Positions 46,701-55,096 of a stretch of DNA of 64,000 nucleotides are shown here, piece after piece (position 1 is the first letter of the stretch; the number at the start of each line of letters is the position of its first letter). The stretch is taken from positions 124,001 through 188,000 of the forward strand of contig PBUB01000008.1 of NCBI GenBank assembly GCA_002729885.1. Reading direction: 5' to 3'. The notes under the pieces were generated by a model, which searched no databases, had not been told where the DNA came from, and worked only from the letters and a program-made list of their open reading frames with translations. The stretch is from Spirochaetaceae bacterium (GTDB lineage Bacteria; Spirochaetota; Leptospiria; Leptospirales; Leptonemataceae). The translations under genes and the position numbers were made by a program.

Positions 46701-46780
46701 TCTATCTGGCCATGCCAGGTTCCGCTACAGAAGTGGGGGATGTATTGAGCTCTCAATCCAGAGCAAAGTTTGCAGGATAG
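43766..46780 (+). CDS. Membrane-bound PAS-GGDEF-EAL protein (cyclic-di-GMP turnover)
   Basis: A 1004-residue protein, TTG start 8 nt after AGGGGA (the ATG at 43778 is an alternative). About six N-terminal membrane segments (residues about 25-180), a coiled linker, then three PAS domains (about 200-320, 320-440, 450-560; for example GNIGHWYLNIRTGEVYWSAN), a GGDEF domain (intact motif, residues 653-657; FVDLDHFKNINDTLGH) and an EAL domain (E780-A-L; conserved acids in ELTETAL, DDFGTGYSSLNY, KIDRSFV and EGVE). Both catalytic centres look intact, so it may make and degrade c-di-GMP under sensory control. It stands alone, closed by a hairpin terminator. Confidence 0.93.
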   Translation: MSDWMERIVMPRSFSSAAAERRTRVLGPAIFWMLAASILFLFPLGLFQVLGSRFLLLSGILTSLCIFLIFLLRAGKSAVAGILLIGTFLGAANLQPLQGMGIYDTIIMLNLLAIMMAGILFGPRSVVLTAFIAALSAGGIAYLTFQGHIPLAEPPSPFAEWFRRVSYFFVAVVLYWLGWNATRKALQQSDETRIENRSLLRSLNNIMEQGNIGHWYLNIRTGEVYWSANVASIFGIKDGDFDGSIESYFNLILEEDLGRLKNSLDAAMKDPGASYQVEHRIRTPDGQIRWLEGRGNVRFENGTPVDMAGVVVDITEQKNMKSAMERVYSILAEGIVVHDSEGVIVSYNNSALEILGLSESQLLGKSSMDPQWHIVNEDGVPISGEQHPSEVAMRTGEPQYGTVLGVSRPDGSFRWISVNSIPFSDGGPKQRGAVVSFFDISRTRNQARELQKSEEQLRFILENQPSIVLLLDLEGTILYVNAVTAGYNMEDVVGNDCRVFVPEEDRARLTWALNRIKEERQPFTYDIRGYNANGEIAWFNTRIGLLQYHEKERIILISSDISDRIAAEQKLRTMAYTDLLTGLPNREALYAHLSEILEMEGNLQRRAILFVDLDHFKNINDTLGHDVGDRLLNEVARGFQSQLSENAFLARLGGDEFMMVYTISKESEAEQHAERILTMFRNPINVDAHDLFLSASIGICYFPGDGEDIHQLIKNADAAMYRAKARGRNNFCKFERSMETEIQTRLLMDTELRQAARKNELELHYQPVFDLETETVVGLEALMRWNNDQLGQVSPAQFIPLAEETGSIRDLDLWSLQTGLQQLAKWRAEDRFTGRLALNMSARQLENNRFMPELERLLKINGLKGSDISLELTETALMRNITAMSPMLEAMGTMGIELMIDDFGTGYSSLNYLKRLPVHVVKIDRSFVEEIGTEESDSIVRTIIAMARTLDLKAVAEGVETRMQLDFLRKEGCHMAQGFYLAMPGSATEVGDVLSSQSRAKFAG

Positions 46781-46782
46781 AA

Positions 46783-46809
46783 TTCGCCGGCCGGAAACCG
46801 GTCGGCGAA
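46783..46809. terminator. Bidirectional hairpin terminator
   Basis: Arms TTCGCCGGCCGG (46783-46794) and CCGGTCGGCGAA (46798-46809) pair over 12 positions with one G-T wobble around the loop AAA. It lies between the convergent GGDEF-EAL and LCCL genes. T-runs are weak on both sides. Confidence 0.7.
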
Positions 46810-46820
46810 CACAATACAGG

Positions 46821-47183
46821 TTATTTTACTTTGAAGCTTCCTGGATAGCTATTCCAGCTACCTGTGCTTACTCCATTTCTTTCTGATCCGGAGTAGGAAT
46901 CCTGACCGGCCAGCACTTCTACTTCCACTTTTCCACCTTCAGTGTCGATGACACCTGCATGACGAGCAGCAGTGCAAATGGATGAGTCCGTTGTATAAAC
47001 ATCGGTACCCCATACGGATCGTTCACCGCAGGAAGAAGGACAGGCCACTACAAATGAAGTTTTTCCTGCCACAGTGTCTTTCAGGTCCTTAACGGACTGA
47101 TCGCAGGTGATTTGAATGGGATCTGGTCCGCAGGCAATTACAGCAAGCAAGGCTGCTACAGGAATAAGTTTCAATATTTTCAT
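46821..47183 (-). CDS. LCCL-domain lipoprotein
   Basis: About 121 residues from the ATG at 47183, chosen because GAGGAGA lies directly upstream; an upstream in-frame Met (47222) is less likely. Signal peptide MKILKLIPVAALLAVIAC with lipobox VIAC. The mature part is an LCCL domain: CPSSCGERSVWGTDVYTTDS then SICTAARHAGVI and a GGKVEVEV...YSGSERNGVSTG end, the hallmark YtSSS..H.GvI...GG motif, with four cysteines. LCCL domains occur in secreted eukaryotic proteins and some bacterial ones, probably ligand binding. The function here is unknown. Confidence 0.85.
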   Translation of the reverse strand: MKILKLIPVAALLAVIACGPDPIQITCDQSVKDLKDTVAGKTSFVVACPSSCGERSVWGTDVYTTDSSICTAARHAGVIDTEGGKVEVEVLAGQDSYSGSERNGVSTGSWNSYPGSFKVK

Positions 47184-47282
47184 AAATCTCTCCTCTGATT
47201 GGTGCAGAGGATTGGAGCGCAAAACTTTGCGAAGTCAAGTGAAAAACATTTTCAGGCGGGCAGTAATGGATTTCGCATTCGC

Positions 47283-47924
47283 TCAGGCAGGAGTGGCCGT
47301 TTTTTCCAATGTTCGCGACGGAATTCTGGATTTTCGGATGAACTCCAGCCAGTGCTCCAACGTCAAAGGGAGCTGGCATCCGCTCTTAACTTCTGTTGTC
47401 TGCAGTTTAGGGTCAGGGGATTCCGGTCTTTCGGATACCTCTGTTTCATCCGCCGGAGGCTTCCAGTGGCTGTTGCCAGAGCATCGATCCTTTTCCAGGG
47501 CAGCCGTTTCGCTACTTCCGGTCCTGGTATTCTCAAACAGGTAAAAGGTTTCGCGATAAAATCGCTCTTCCAGGTTGATGTCGAAGGCTACAAATTCACG
47601 TAGAAGTCCTGGATTTTCGAATACCAGAGCATCCGGTCGGTGTGATCTTACTCCGGCCACCAGTAGCTGATTCTTATGAAAAACGGCAAAAAATCGCAGA
47701 TCTCCCCGGAAGCTAATCCATAGATTCAACTCATCAAAGTCAGTTTGAAAGACCGGGTCTTGAATATGGTATTCATAGGTCTGCATGTAGGCTGCCTGGG
47801 CCAGCACCGGACCCAGCCGGGTATTGGAGAAGATTCGATTTCGAACGCGGAACTCGGACTGAGCATACAGAACGGTGGTCAAAAGTAGAAGGACCACAGG
47901 TATAGCAGTATTTCTGAGTTTCAT
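47283..47924 (-). CDS. Exported protein of unknown function
   Basis: A 213-residue protein with a clear signal peptide (LRNTAIPVVLLLLTTVLYAQ, cleavage after AQ). The N-terminal half of the mature part is beta-like (EFRVRNRIFSNTRLG; RFFAVFHKNQLLVAGV), the C-terminal half Pro/Glu-rich and probably disordered (SERPESPDPKLQTTEV). No family was recognised. It lies upstream of the LCCL gene in the same direction with about 100 bp between. Confidence 0.65.
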   Translation of the reverse strand: MKLRNTAIPVVLLLLTTVLYAQSEFRVRNRIFSNTRLGPVLAQAAYMQTYEYHIQDPVFQTDFDELNLWISFRGDLRFFAVFHKNQLLVAGVRSHRPDALVFENPGLLREFVAFDINLEERFYRETFYLFENTRTGSSETAALEKDRCSGNSHWKPPADETEVSERPESPDPKLQTTEVKSGCQLPLTLEHWLEFIRKSRIPSRTLEKTATPA

Positions 47925-48023
47925 AGCGTATAGGGCCCACGGATACTCCTAAAGGAGAGAAGATCCGGGACCTATCCAGCTAATCGGCCAGGGAGTGAAT
48001 ACCTTGATGGCTTTCTGCAGTTT

Positions 48024-48761
48024 TTACTCTACACCTTTGTCCGGTTCGAGAGGATAGGGATCGTAGCCAGCGTCTTTTAGTTCCTTCTTATAGGTACTGT
48101 AGACCTCGTCAGCTTTCTGTTTCTCTGTCTGAATTTCTGCCAGAGCGATGACTGCCAGTACCGTAGCATTTCGGTAATGGGCCACAGCGGCATCCGGCCG
48201 CTCCGAGGCAATGGAGCGCCTGGCCAGATCCAACTGTCTCTGGGCCACCAGGATTCTGTGCCTGGTTTCCTGAACCCTTTTGCTCTTGGCTCTTCCGGCT
48301 TCCTTCAACTCCTGGTCTACCAGAGCCGTGGTGGTTTTAGAAAGAATCTCCGCTACCTTGCGGTTAAAAGCATCGTTGAAGGAAGTATAGATTTCGAAAG
48401 CTCTTTTGCGGGCATCCCTTAGAAGATGATAGGAACGCAGCAACTCTCCGCTATAATAAGCATCTATGGCCTTACGAAATACCTCTGCGGTTTCTTTGTA
48501 TTTCGCATCTGCGCCTTCAACATCGCCGCCAAAATTCTCTACCAGTCGGCCCAGACGAACCAGGTCTGTTTCTACCATCATCCGGAGCCTGGAAATCTTT
48601 CTAGAAGCGATCTGTCGGTCCAGATAGTCCGATCCTTCGAATTCCCGCACCGGGTCGGACCGATTGGCATCCGGGGTCTGGGCCTGCAGCGCCGTACCAC
48701 CCAGGGAGAGAAAAAAGGCTGCCAGTGTAGCGTATCTGAGAAAATGGTTGTACGAAATCAT
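48024..48761 (-). CDS. Exported helical protein of unknown function
   Basis: About 245 residues from the Met at 48761 (AGAAG upstream), with a signal peptide (YATLAAFFLSLGGTALQAQ). An in-frame start at 48788 would sit 2 bp from the divergent gene's earliest start and is less likely. The mature part is helical and charged with TPR-like rhythm (FRKAIDAYYSGELLRSYHLL; ALVDQELKEAGRAKSKRVQE; AVAHYRNATVLAVIALAEIQ). It may form helical repeats for protein binding. Divergent to the large exported protein, so perhaps the two share regulation. Confidence 0.7.
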   Translation of the reverse strand: MISYNHFLRYATLAAFFLSLGGTALQAQTPDANRSDPVREFEGSDYLDRQIASRKISRLRMMVETDLVRLGRLVENFGGDVEGADAKYKETAEVFRKAIDAYYSGELLRSYHLLRDARKRAFEIYTSFNDAFNRKVAEILSKTTTALVDQELKEAGRAKSKRVQETRHRILVAQRQLDLARRSIASERPDAAVAHYRNATVLAVIALAEIQTEKQKADEVYSTYKKELKDAGYDPYPLEPDKGVE

Positions 48762-48808
48762 AGCTTCTGAAATCCTATTATGTATCATCAGTGATAGGAT
48801 CGCTGCGA

Positions 48809-51379
48809 ATGCATGTAAACCGGTTTCACACTACATTGCGCATTTTTTTGATGAAACGATTCAAGCCAGAACATCACTACCACTGGAAAACCGGTCTGAA
48901 AACTACAATCCTTTTGTCAGCATTTCTGGCTCTTTCACCCATTTCCGCTATCCTCCATGCTGCTCCTCTGTATCTCAACGAGGGATCCGTGGAAATGGAC
49001 GGGCCATCGGAGTCGCGACTTCGTCCCTTGAGTAGCGCATCCCGGCTGGTTCTCATGCAGGGCTACATTGATCTGGCCCGTCGTGACTCCGGCCTTCGAT
49101 CTTCTGTGAAAAGCATTCTAAAGGATTTCAATGGATTTTCTTCTATTGAGAGGGAAGTTCTAAATCTCATCTACCGCGCTCACGTAGAGATGGACCCTGC
49201 CAGGGGACAGTCCAGCCTGGAGAAAGCCTATGGTTCCATCCAGACTCGTGCTCATTCCGATATCGACAAGAAGGCTGTAGAGCTACTGGCCGTACATGCA
49301 CGTTTACTCCGGTTTCAAAGAAGCGGTGCCGGCTATAGTGCCCTGGGGCCGGATTGCGCTCGCCTGGGAATCGAAGCCTGTTTTGTCATCGATGCTGGCA
49401 AGCTCATGGAAGCCAGGATTGCAGCAAAGGACATTGGAGTGTCCGATTATATCGAGCTTCAGTCGAACCTGGATCTATTTCTATTCCAAAGAAGATACAT
49501 TCCTTTCTTTTCTATACTGGCCCGGCCCATGCCGGAGCTTCTTACTCGCCTGGGGCTTCCTCTGGAAGCTGGCATTCTGGCTGCCGGAATGGCTCGCAGC
49601 GATTCCAGTGATACTGCGCTCAAGCAATCGGTGCCCAGATATCTTACTATGGCCGGAGACTATAAATCAGCTCTGCGATACGATGAGCAGATCCAATCCG
49701 GAAAAACCACCCTCACAAATACTCTGAAGCGATTGGACTGGTTAATCCTGGCCGGAGAATACGAAGCGGCCAGCAATCTAATTCTGAAAGAAAAGCCAGA
49801 TCAACTGGGTTCCCAGAAAGGTCGCGATGTCTGGGTGGGCCTGGGCCGCAACGGGGATGTGATGCGCATTCGTCTGGCCGCCCTGGTGTTTTTACAGGGA
49901 GACAAGAAGAGGGCCGGTCAGCTACTCCATGACTTTTCGAAGAAGGATCCAGAAAGCAAACGAGCAGAAACCCTGGTGGCAAGGCTTCGCATCGCGCAGA
50001 TGGTGTTGTCAACCAATGCAGAACTGGCTCACAAGATAGCCGAGGATGTGACCTATATTTCTCAGGCCCGTGGCCTGGAAGTGATCGAATACCAGGCCAC
50101 TGTTCTGGATGGCTGGGCATTGTTTTTTCTGAACAAGAACTACAATGCGATGATCAACTTTATCAAGGCCCGGGGTATCCTCACAGGAGAGAATCGTACC
50201 CTTACTCCGGACTTTTCCAGACAGGCTGGCATGTATTTTTTGCAGCGAAGGATGAGCCGAAATATTCAAAAGCAGGATATTCTCTCTCTTAGTTCCTACG
50301 TTGCTGCCAGAAGGTTCGATCCTGCAGATCGTTTCTTCTTACTGTGGCTACCCGAGGTAGTGGATCGCCATTTTCTGATGGATGCATTTCTTCGGGATCT
50401 GCAAAAAGTACAGGATACCAATTCGGCGCTGCTGGTGCTTTCCAGGTTATCGGCCGCTCAGAGATTTGAATTTCGTCCTGGCAACAACCCGGGGGGACTG
50501 AGAGGCCTTCGCACAAGTATTCGAGAATCCAGATTTCAAAACCGCTTTGACTGGGCCCCTTCGCCGGATCCGGCTCCATTCATTCGAGAAGAAGCCTACG
50601 ATTTACACAGAATGCATTTACCTTCAGCCAGAAATGGGCGAAATGTATTGTTCTTTGCCCGGGAATCGGAGTCCACAGCCGGTCACTTTGTTCTCTTTGA
50701 AGCCACCGGCGGAGTCTGGAAGTTCAAGGTGCAAACTCTGGGCGAGAAAGACACCATCGCAAAGGATTGCGATTTCGAATCCGGAGGATCCTGTGAGCGG
50801 GCCCGCGAATTCTTCTCTGAATTCATTGATCATGCTCGGGGCTCCCTGGCTGTTATTTATGATCCTTCCCTGGACCTGGATTATTCCAGAATCTTCACGG
50901 GAGCTTCCGTAAGCTACTTTGGATGGCCTTCCGATTCCAGAAAAGAGAAAGTAAAGGACTATGCCCTCAACGAAAGCAAAAGCAGACTAACCGATGCTTG
51001 CTACGATGCAGGTACGGCTCAATTGAAGCTGGAGCAGTATCTGGATCCGGAGCTTCGGGGCAGGTTATTGCTACCCGAAAAGATTCGAGGATCCGGTCAG
51101 ATTTATCTCAGGGAGTTTTCCTGCGGAAATCAGAGCCTGAGACTCTGGGATCTGGACCGAAGATTTCGAGGAAAACCGGATCTTGTGATCTGGGATCCCA
51201 CGGCCCAGGATCAATGGATGTACAGAAAGGAGCTGATGAGAGTCTTTCATGACCGGGATATTCCCGTAATGGAAGCCTTTGACGACGCTGAAGAGCTACT
51301 GGAATCGGACAAGCTGGTGCCGTTGATTCCTGGAAAATACAGGATCATCTTTCCGGCCGTTACATTCATTGAGGATTAG
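48809..51379 (+). CDS. Large exported helical-repeat protein of unknown function
   Basis: About 856 residues (starts at 48791 GTG, 48809 ATG or 48851 ATG are possible; AGGA lies about 10 nt before 48809). A signal peptide or membrane anchor follows (about LKTTILLSAFLALSPISAIL). The body is helical and TPR-like (LARRDSGLRSSVKSILKDFN; YKSALRYDEQIQSG; GDKKRAGQLLHDFSKKDPES). The C-terminal 250 residues change to an alpha/beta pattern (NVLFFARESESTAGHFVLFE; LAVIYDPSLDLDYSRIF; PDLVIWDP) that loosely recalls CHAT-type peptidase domains following TPRs, but no His-Cys dyad could be fixed. Not assigned to a family. Confidence 0.75.
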   Translation: MHVNRFHTTLRIFLMKRFKPEHHYHWKTGLKTTILLSAFLALSPISAILHAAPLYLNEGSVEMDGPSESRLRPLSSASRLVLMQGYIDLARRDSGLRSSVKSILKDFNGFSSIEREVLNLIYRAHVEMDPARGQSSLEKAYGSIQTRAHSDIDKKAVELLAVHARLLRFQRSGAGYSALGPDCARLGIEACFVIDAGKLMEARIAAKDIGVSDYIELQSNLDLFLFQRRYIPFFSILARPMPELLTRLGLPLEAGILAAGMARSDSSDTALKQSVPRYLTMAGDYKSALRYDEQIQSGKTTLTNTLKRLDWLILAGEYEAASNLILKEKPDQLGSQKGRDVWVGLGRNGDVMRIRLAALVFLQGDKKRAGQLLHDFSKKDPESKRAETLVARLRIAQMVLSTNAELAHKIAEDVTYISQARGLEVIEYQATVLDGWALFFLNKNYNAMINFIKARGILTGENRTLTPDFSRQAGMYFLQRRMSRNIQKQDILSLSSYVAARRFDPADRFFLLWLPEVVDRHFLMDAFLRDLQKVQDTNSALLVLSRLSAAQRFEFRPGNNPGGLRGLRTSIRESRFQNRFDWAPSPDPAPFIREEAYDLHRMHLPSARNGRNVLFFARESESTAGHFVLFEATGGVWKFKVQTLGEKDTIAKDCDFESGGSCERAREFFSEFIDHARGSLAVIYDPSLDLDYSRIFTGASVSYFGWPSDSRKEKVKDYALNESKSRLTDACYDAGTAQLKLEQYLDPELRGRLLLPEKIRGSGQIYLREFSCGNQSLRLWDLDRRFRGKPDLVIWDPTAQDQWMYRKELMRVFHDRDIPVMEAFDDAEELLESDKLVPLIPGKYRIIFPAVTFIED

Positions 51380-51411
51380 GCTTCTTCTGCGAATTAATCG
51401 TTGATCTGTGA

Positions 51412-52533
51412 TTGCCCGCTCAGAAGTCTGGGGACGTGGCCCGTAAAAAGCAATCAAATGAAGAAAAAGGGGAGACCTACGACTCAAAAGAGAATCCCTT
51501 TTCCGTAATCGTATCCTTTGGCATCTTACTTATTCTGGTTTTCGCATTCAAGCAATCCATGCTGGATGCAAACAATATCCCCTCCGGCTCCATGATTCCC
51601 ACGCTAAAAGTGGGGGACTATCTATTTGTAAATAAAATGCGTTACTCCTTGAGATTGCCCTATCTGGGCACAGAGTTGCTTCGCATTGATGATCCCAACC
51701 GTGGCGATATAATAACGTTCATTCCCAGGGAAGAAACAGAAAAGAACTATGTCAAACGAGTGATCGGTGTTCCAGGGGATCGAATTCGAATAAGATACCT
51801 GGGTGTGTGTGACCCCGAATTTCCGGTGGAGCGTGCAAAGAATCCTCAATACGATTGCAGCACTGAGTTCCAGGAAGGGCGCTATCAGTCTCCGGACCTG
51901 GCGTATATAGAATACAAACCCAACGATCAGGGAGACTGGCAGCATTTTACTTACAAAGAGCTAAGCCCCGAGCAGTCCCAATCTATTCTCGTGGATGCAG
52001 ATAGCGCATCGGTATTGCATCCTTCGATAGTCCCTGGCTATCAGTCCGATGTTCCTGTTGTATTTGAAGAGAACATCGACGGAAACAAGCATCTTATTGT
52101 AGAGCGCTTTCGCGGAGTCTCCCTGGATCATGGTTCCATATGTCCTACATTCAATACCACTGGATGCGTTCTGGGAGAGGACAAATACTTTGTCATGGGA
52201 GATAACCGGGATGATAGCAAGGATTCCCGTTTTCATGAAGTAGGGGCCATAGACCGCTCCAGCATTCAGGGAAAAGCTCTGATTATCTATTTCAGTATAG
52301 ACTGGAGGGATCAGATTTGCTATGAATTCTCACGGGGAAGAACCAATGCAGAGTTTGGAGTCGATGGCTTTCGCCTGGATGACTTTCCGGTGGAGGATCA
52401 GGTAGAATACTGCAGCACAATGGATCAATACATCATGCATGAAAATCTCTGGCAGTATCTGGTAAGAACGGTGCTATACAGAATTCCTCGTATGGATGTT
52501 CGATGGTCCCGCCTGGGTGACCTTCTCCATTGA
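51412..52533 (+). CDS. lepB: Signal peptidase I
   Basis: About 365-373 residues (TTG at 51412 or GTG at 51436). One membrane anchor (VIVSFGILLILVFAFKQSML) precedes the catalytic domain: nucleophile Ser in NIPSGSMIPTL, general-base Lys in NYVKRVIGVPGDRI, and the conserved C-terminal box VMGDNRDDSKDSR. It cleaves signal peptides of exported proteins on the outer face of the inner membrane. The protein is longer than the E. coli enzyme's core by insertions around residues 140-210. It precedes the ATP synthase cluster but is not part of its pathway. Confidence 0.95.
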   Translation: MPAQKSGDVARKKQSNEEKGETYDSKENPFSVIVSFGILLILVFAFKQSMLDANNIPSGSMIPTLKVGDYLFVNKMRYSLRLPYLGTELLRIDDPNRGDIITFIPREETEKNYVKRVIGVPGDRIRIRYLGVCDPEFPVERAKNPQYDCSTEFQEGRYQSPDLAYIEYKPNDQGDWQHFTYKELSPEQSQSILVDADSASVLHPSIVPGYQSDVPVVFEENIDGNKHLIVERFRGVSLDHGSICPTFNTTGCVLGEDKYFVMGDNRDDSKDSRFHEVGAIDRSSIQGKALIIYFSIDWRDQICYEFSRGRTNAEFGVDGFRLDDFPVEDQVEYCSTMDQYIMHENLWQYLVRTVLYRIPRMDVRWSRLGDLLH

Positions 52534-52746
52534 TGGATGGTAGCCCCCTTTTTCCGGGCGAAATACAACACATCTTCCCAGTCTACGCTCTCCATTTTCG
52601 GAGAGCTGAGGGCGACCCAGGGCAAGGAATCGTCTGAGTGTCTGAAATGCTTCCCGGCGGGAAGGGGCTCTGCAGGCCAGATTAACATCTGATGCATAGG
52701 CTACATAGGAGCCTTCGCAGGTGCGGATAAAGCGAATTTGTTGCAT
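52474..52746 (-). CDS. Possible small protein of unknown function
   Basis: A 90-residue minus-strand frame, converging with and overlapping the lepB 3' end by 60 bp. AAGGA lies directly against the ATG, a spacing that is too short for a normal site. The first 60 residues look like a compact alpha/beta piece (IRFIRTCEGSYVAYASDVNL, SRREAFQTLRRFLALGRP); codon choice resembles the neighbours. No family was recognised and it could be a chance frame. Confidence 0.4.
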   Translation of the reverse strand: MQQIRFIRTCEGSYVAYASDVNLACRAPSRREAFQTLRRFLALGRPQLSENGERRLGRCVVFRPEKGGYHPSMEKVTQAGPSNIHTRNSV

Positions 52747-52893
52747 TCCTTCTGAACAATCGGCGGCGAAGCCCGGGCCTTGCAGGTTTTTTTTTGTTGG
52801 TTCCGGTAGCCTTTAATTGTGAATTCGTAGAGGCCGTATGAGACGGCGGTGGGGAGCCCCGGGCGGCTGCAAGCACAACATCCAGGAGAGTAT

Positions 52894-53262
52894 ATGGGCA
52901 AACGACCTCTATTTTCATTCCCACCCAATTTTGGGAGCTATCTGGCTCTGGTATTCGAATTCCTGGGTTTTCTGGCTCTGGGCGGAGTGGCCGGTTTCGT
53001 AGCTCAGACCTACATCTGGCCCGAGCATTCCAACTGGATTTTCCCGGCCGTCTTTATTGCCATGTTCTTTCTGGGACTCTGGTTTATGGTGCGACAGACC
53101 AAACGACTTGCAGATAAAGACAATGTGCGCCGGGCCCAGGAAATTCAGCAGGACTCCCGGGAAGAACTGAGCCCCGAGGCTGTGGAAAAAAGAATGAAGG
53201 ATTTCGATGCACGATTCCAGAAGGCTTTCAAGCATCGGAGCAGTAAAAAGGAGAGAGATTAA
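52894..53262 (+). CDS. AtpZ/AtpI-like membrane protein of the ATP synthase cluster
   Basis: About 122 residues from the ATG at 52894 (AGGAGAG at good spacing). Two membrane helices (about residues 13-35, 48-66) with a Gly-rich first helix (ALVFEFLGFLALGGVAGFVA) and a charged C-terminal tail fit the AtpZ/AtpI-like family that assists c-ring assembly or ion uptake. Followed after 6 bp by a second small membrane protein and then by atpB. Confidence 0.75.
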   Translation: MGKRPLFSFPPNFGSYLALVFEFLGFLALGGVAGFVAQTYIWPEHSNWIFPAVFIAMFFLGLWFMVRQTKRLADKDNVRRAQEIQQDSREELSPEAVEKRMKDFDARFQKAFKHRSSKKERD

Positions 53263-53268
53263 GAGCCC

Positions 53269-53688
53269 ATGTCATTGGACGCCCATGGACCCCGCAGAGC
53301 GATTCAATCCCATAGATTAGAAAAGACCGCTCTTTCTATCATCGTTGCTCTGTTTATCTTTCCAGCCTGGTGGATTACTCATCTGGTAGATCCTGCCTTT
53401 CCCGTGGATCGAAAGCTCTATCTATTTGTGCTCATCTTCTTATCCGGTCCTCCGCTTCTATGGGCCTGGCTCTTTTTGAAGGGCAGGTACCCTCGTCTCG
53501 GGTTGTCCATAGTCCCTGCAGGATTTCTGCTTCGAATTGTGGTTCTGGCATTGATTTTCTTTTCGTTTGAAGACCCGGATTTACGTAGCAGGGCCATGGT
53601 GGTTTTTCTATTATGCATCGGGACTTTCCTCATTTTTGAAGTTGCCAGCGCCCTGTGGGTGGGAATTTATGGCCGCGGGCAGAGATGA
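53269..53688 (+). CDS. Small membrane protein before atpB, AtpI-like
   Basis: A 139-residue protein with four hydrophobic segments (about 22-42, 50-70, 82-100, 108-130), the size and layout of ATP synthase protein I, but sequence similarity to AtpI is not evident by eye. Position between an AtpZ-like gene and atpB is the main argument. No charged catalytic motif. Start: ATG with GAGAG about 10 nt upstream. Confidence 0.55.
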   Translation: MSLDAHGPRRAIQSHRLEKTALSIIVALFIFPAWWITHLVDPAFPVDRKLYLFVLIFLSGPPLLWAWLFLKGRYPRLGLSIVPAGFLLRIVVLALIFFSFEDPDLRSRAMVVFLLCIGTFLIFEVASALWVGIYGRGQR

Positions 53689-53918
53689 GAAAAGGCTCTT
53701 CGCCTGCTTTCACTTGACGGCAAGGCTTGTCTCTCTCGAATGCCTGTAGGCTCCACCTGAGTGGAAGCCGACTGCTGTAACCCGGCAGAAAAATGTAATG
53801 CGAAGATCGGAAATGGATGGCTTCCACCACCATTTCTAACGCTGAGTCGGCTCCTTCCAGAGTCCAGACTCATTGCAAAGGCCCGAGCTGGCCCAACGTT
53901 CGAACTGGTTAAACAGGA

Positions 53919-55016
53919 ATGCCAAAAAGAATCATCAGTCTAATCTTATTTGCTGCAACCCTGGCCGTGCCGGCCCATGCGGAGGAAGTAGACCATTCAG
54001 CCCTGGCTGAATCCGGACATGAAAAGCCTGCGCAAGAAGAGCATGCATTTGATCTTCAGGCAACTCTTTCGCATCACCTGATGGATTCTGTTATCATTGA
54101 ATGGGCCCCCTTTTGCAAAAAAGTCTATAAGGATGAAGATCCCGAAGCCTTTGCCAACGATCCATTCCGCCGCTATACCTTTAAAGATGAGTCCGGAAGG
54201 CTGTACAAATACGAAGGTTATTTGCAGCTTCACATCACTCGACGTGTTGCGATGATGTTCATTGTTGCTGCTCTCATGCTCATCATATTCATCCCGGCTG
54301 CAAATAAAATCTCCAGCAATCCCCTTAGAGTGCAGAGTCGATTTACTGGCGCCGTCGAAGGGTTAATCCAATACCTGCGAAAAGATGTTGCAGAAGCCAA
54401 CATGCATCATCCTACACCGGGCTACATTGGATACATCATCACTGCTTTTATCTTTATTCTATTTTCGAACCTTCTGGGTCTTTTCCCTCCTTTCGGAGAG
54501 ATGATTCTGATGACCAAGCAGCTCATTACAGGAGCTCATCATCTGGGCAACCACCCGGCGCCCGGCGAAACAGATCCTGCTCTTTTGATGCTCTGGCCTG
54601 GTATTACCGTTACTGGCGATATCGCAGTAACCATGAGCCTGGCCGCCATTACCACGATTCTCATCTGGGTAGCGGGCTTTCATTACCAGGGATTTAAGTT
54701 TCTGTGGCATGCCGTACCGGACGGAGTGCCCTGGCTGCTTTATCCATTGCTGTGGCCCATTGAATTCATTATTGGTCCACTGGCTAAAGGATTTGCACTT
54801 ACCATTCGATTGCTTGCGAACATGACGGCAGGACACGTACTTTTGCTGGTAATCGCAGGATTTATCTTCCAGTTTCAGACCTGGTGGATGCCTCTTATTT
54901 CGGTAACAGGCATGACAGCACTGTATGTTCTGGAACTGCTGGTAGCACTTCTGCAGGCATTTATTTTTACTCTTCTATCTGCAATCTTCATCGGTCTGAG
55001 TATGCACAGGCACTGA
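53919..55016 (+). CDS. atpB: ATP synthase Fo subunit a
   Basis: A 365-residue subunit with a cleavable-looking signal peptide (IISLILFAATLAVPAHA) and about 90 extra residues before the first helix, a His/Glu-rich segment. The conserved helices follow: GYIGYIITAFIFILFSNLLG, VTGDIAVTMSLA, and LTIRLLANMTAGHVLLLVIA with the essential Arg. It forms the proton half-channels with the c-ring. The long exported N-terminus is also seen in some other bacteria. First gene of the canonical order a-c-b-delta-alpha-gamma-beta-epsilon. Confidence 0.95.
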   Translation: MPKRIISLILFAATLAVPAHAEEVDHSALAESGHEKPAQEEHAFDLQATLSHHLMDSVIIEWAPFCKKVYKDEDPEAFANDPFRRYTFKDESGRLYKYEGYLQLHITRRVAMMFIVAALMLIIFIPAANKISSNPLRVQSRFTGAVEGLIQYLRKDVAEANMHHPTPGYIGYIITAFIFILFSNLLGLFPPFGEMILMTKQLITGAHHLGNHPAPGETDPALLMLWPGITVTGDIAVTMSLAAITTILIWVAGFHYQGFKFLWHAVPDGVPWLLYPLLWPIEFIIGPLAKGFALTIRLLANMTAGHVLLLVIAGFIFQFQTWWMPLISVTGMTALYVLELLVALLQAFIFTLLSAIFIGLSMHRH

Positions 55017-55096
55017 GAAGCGGGAATAGAAGTATATCGCTGGAAAGCGAAGCAATTAATTTGTATAGGATAGTATAAGGATAACTGGAGGATAGA

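Noticed and set aside
52790..52799. Run of nine T as a lepB terminator
   Set aside because: It is over 250 bp past the lepB stop and the preceding GCCCGGGC is only a short self-palindrome without a proper stem-loop.
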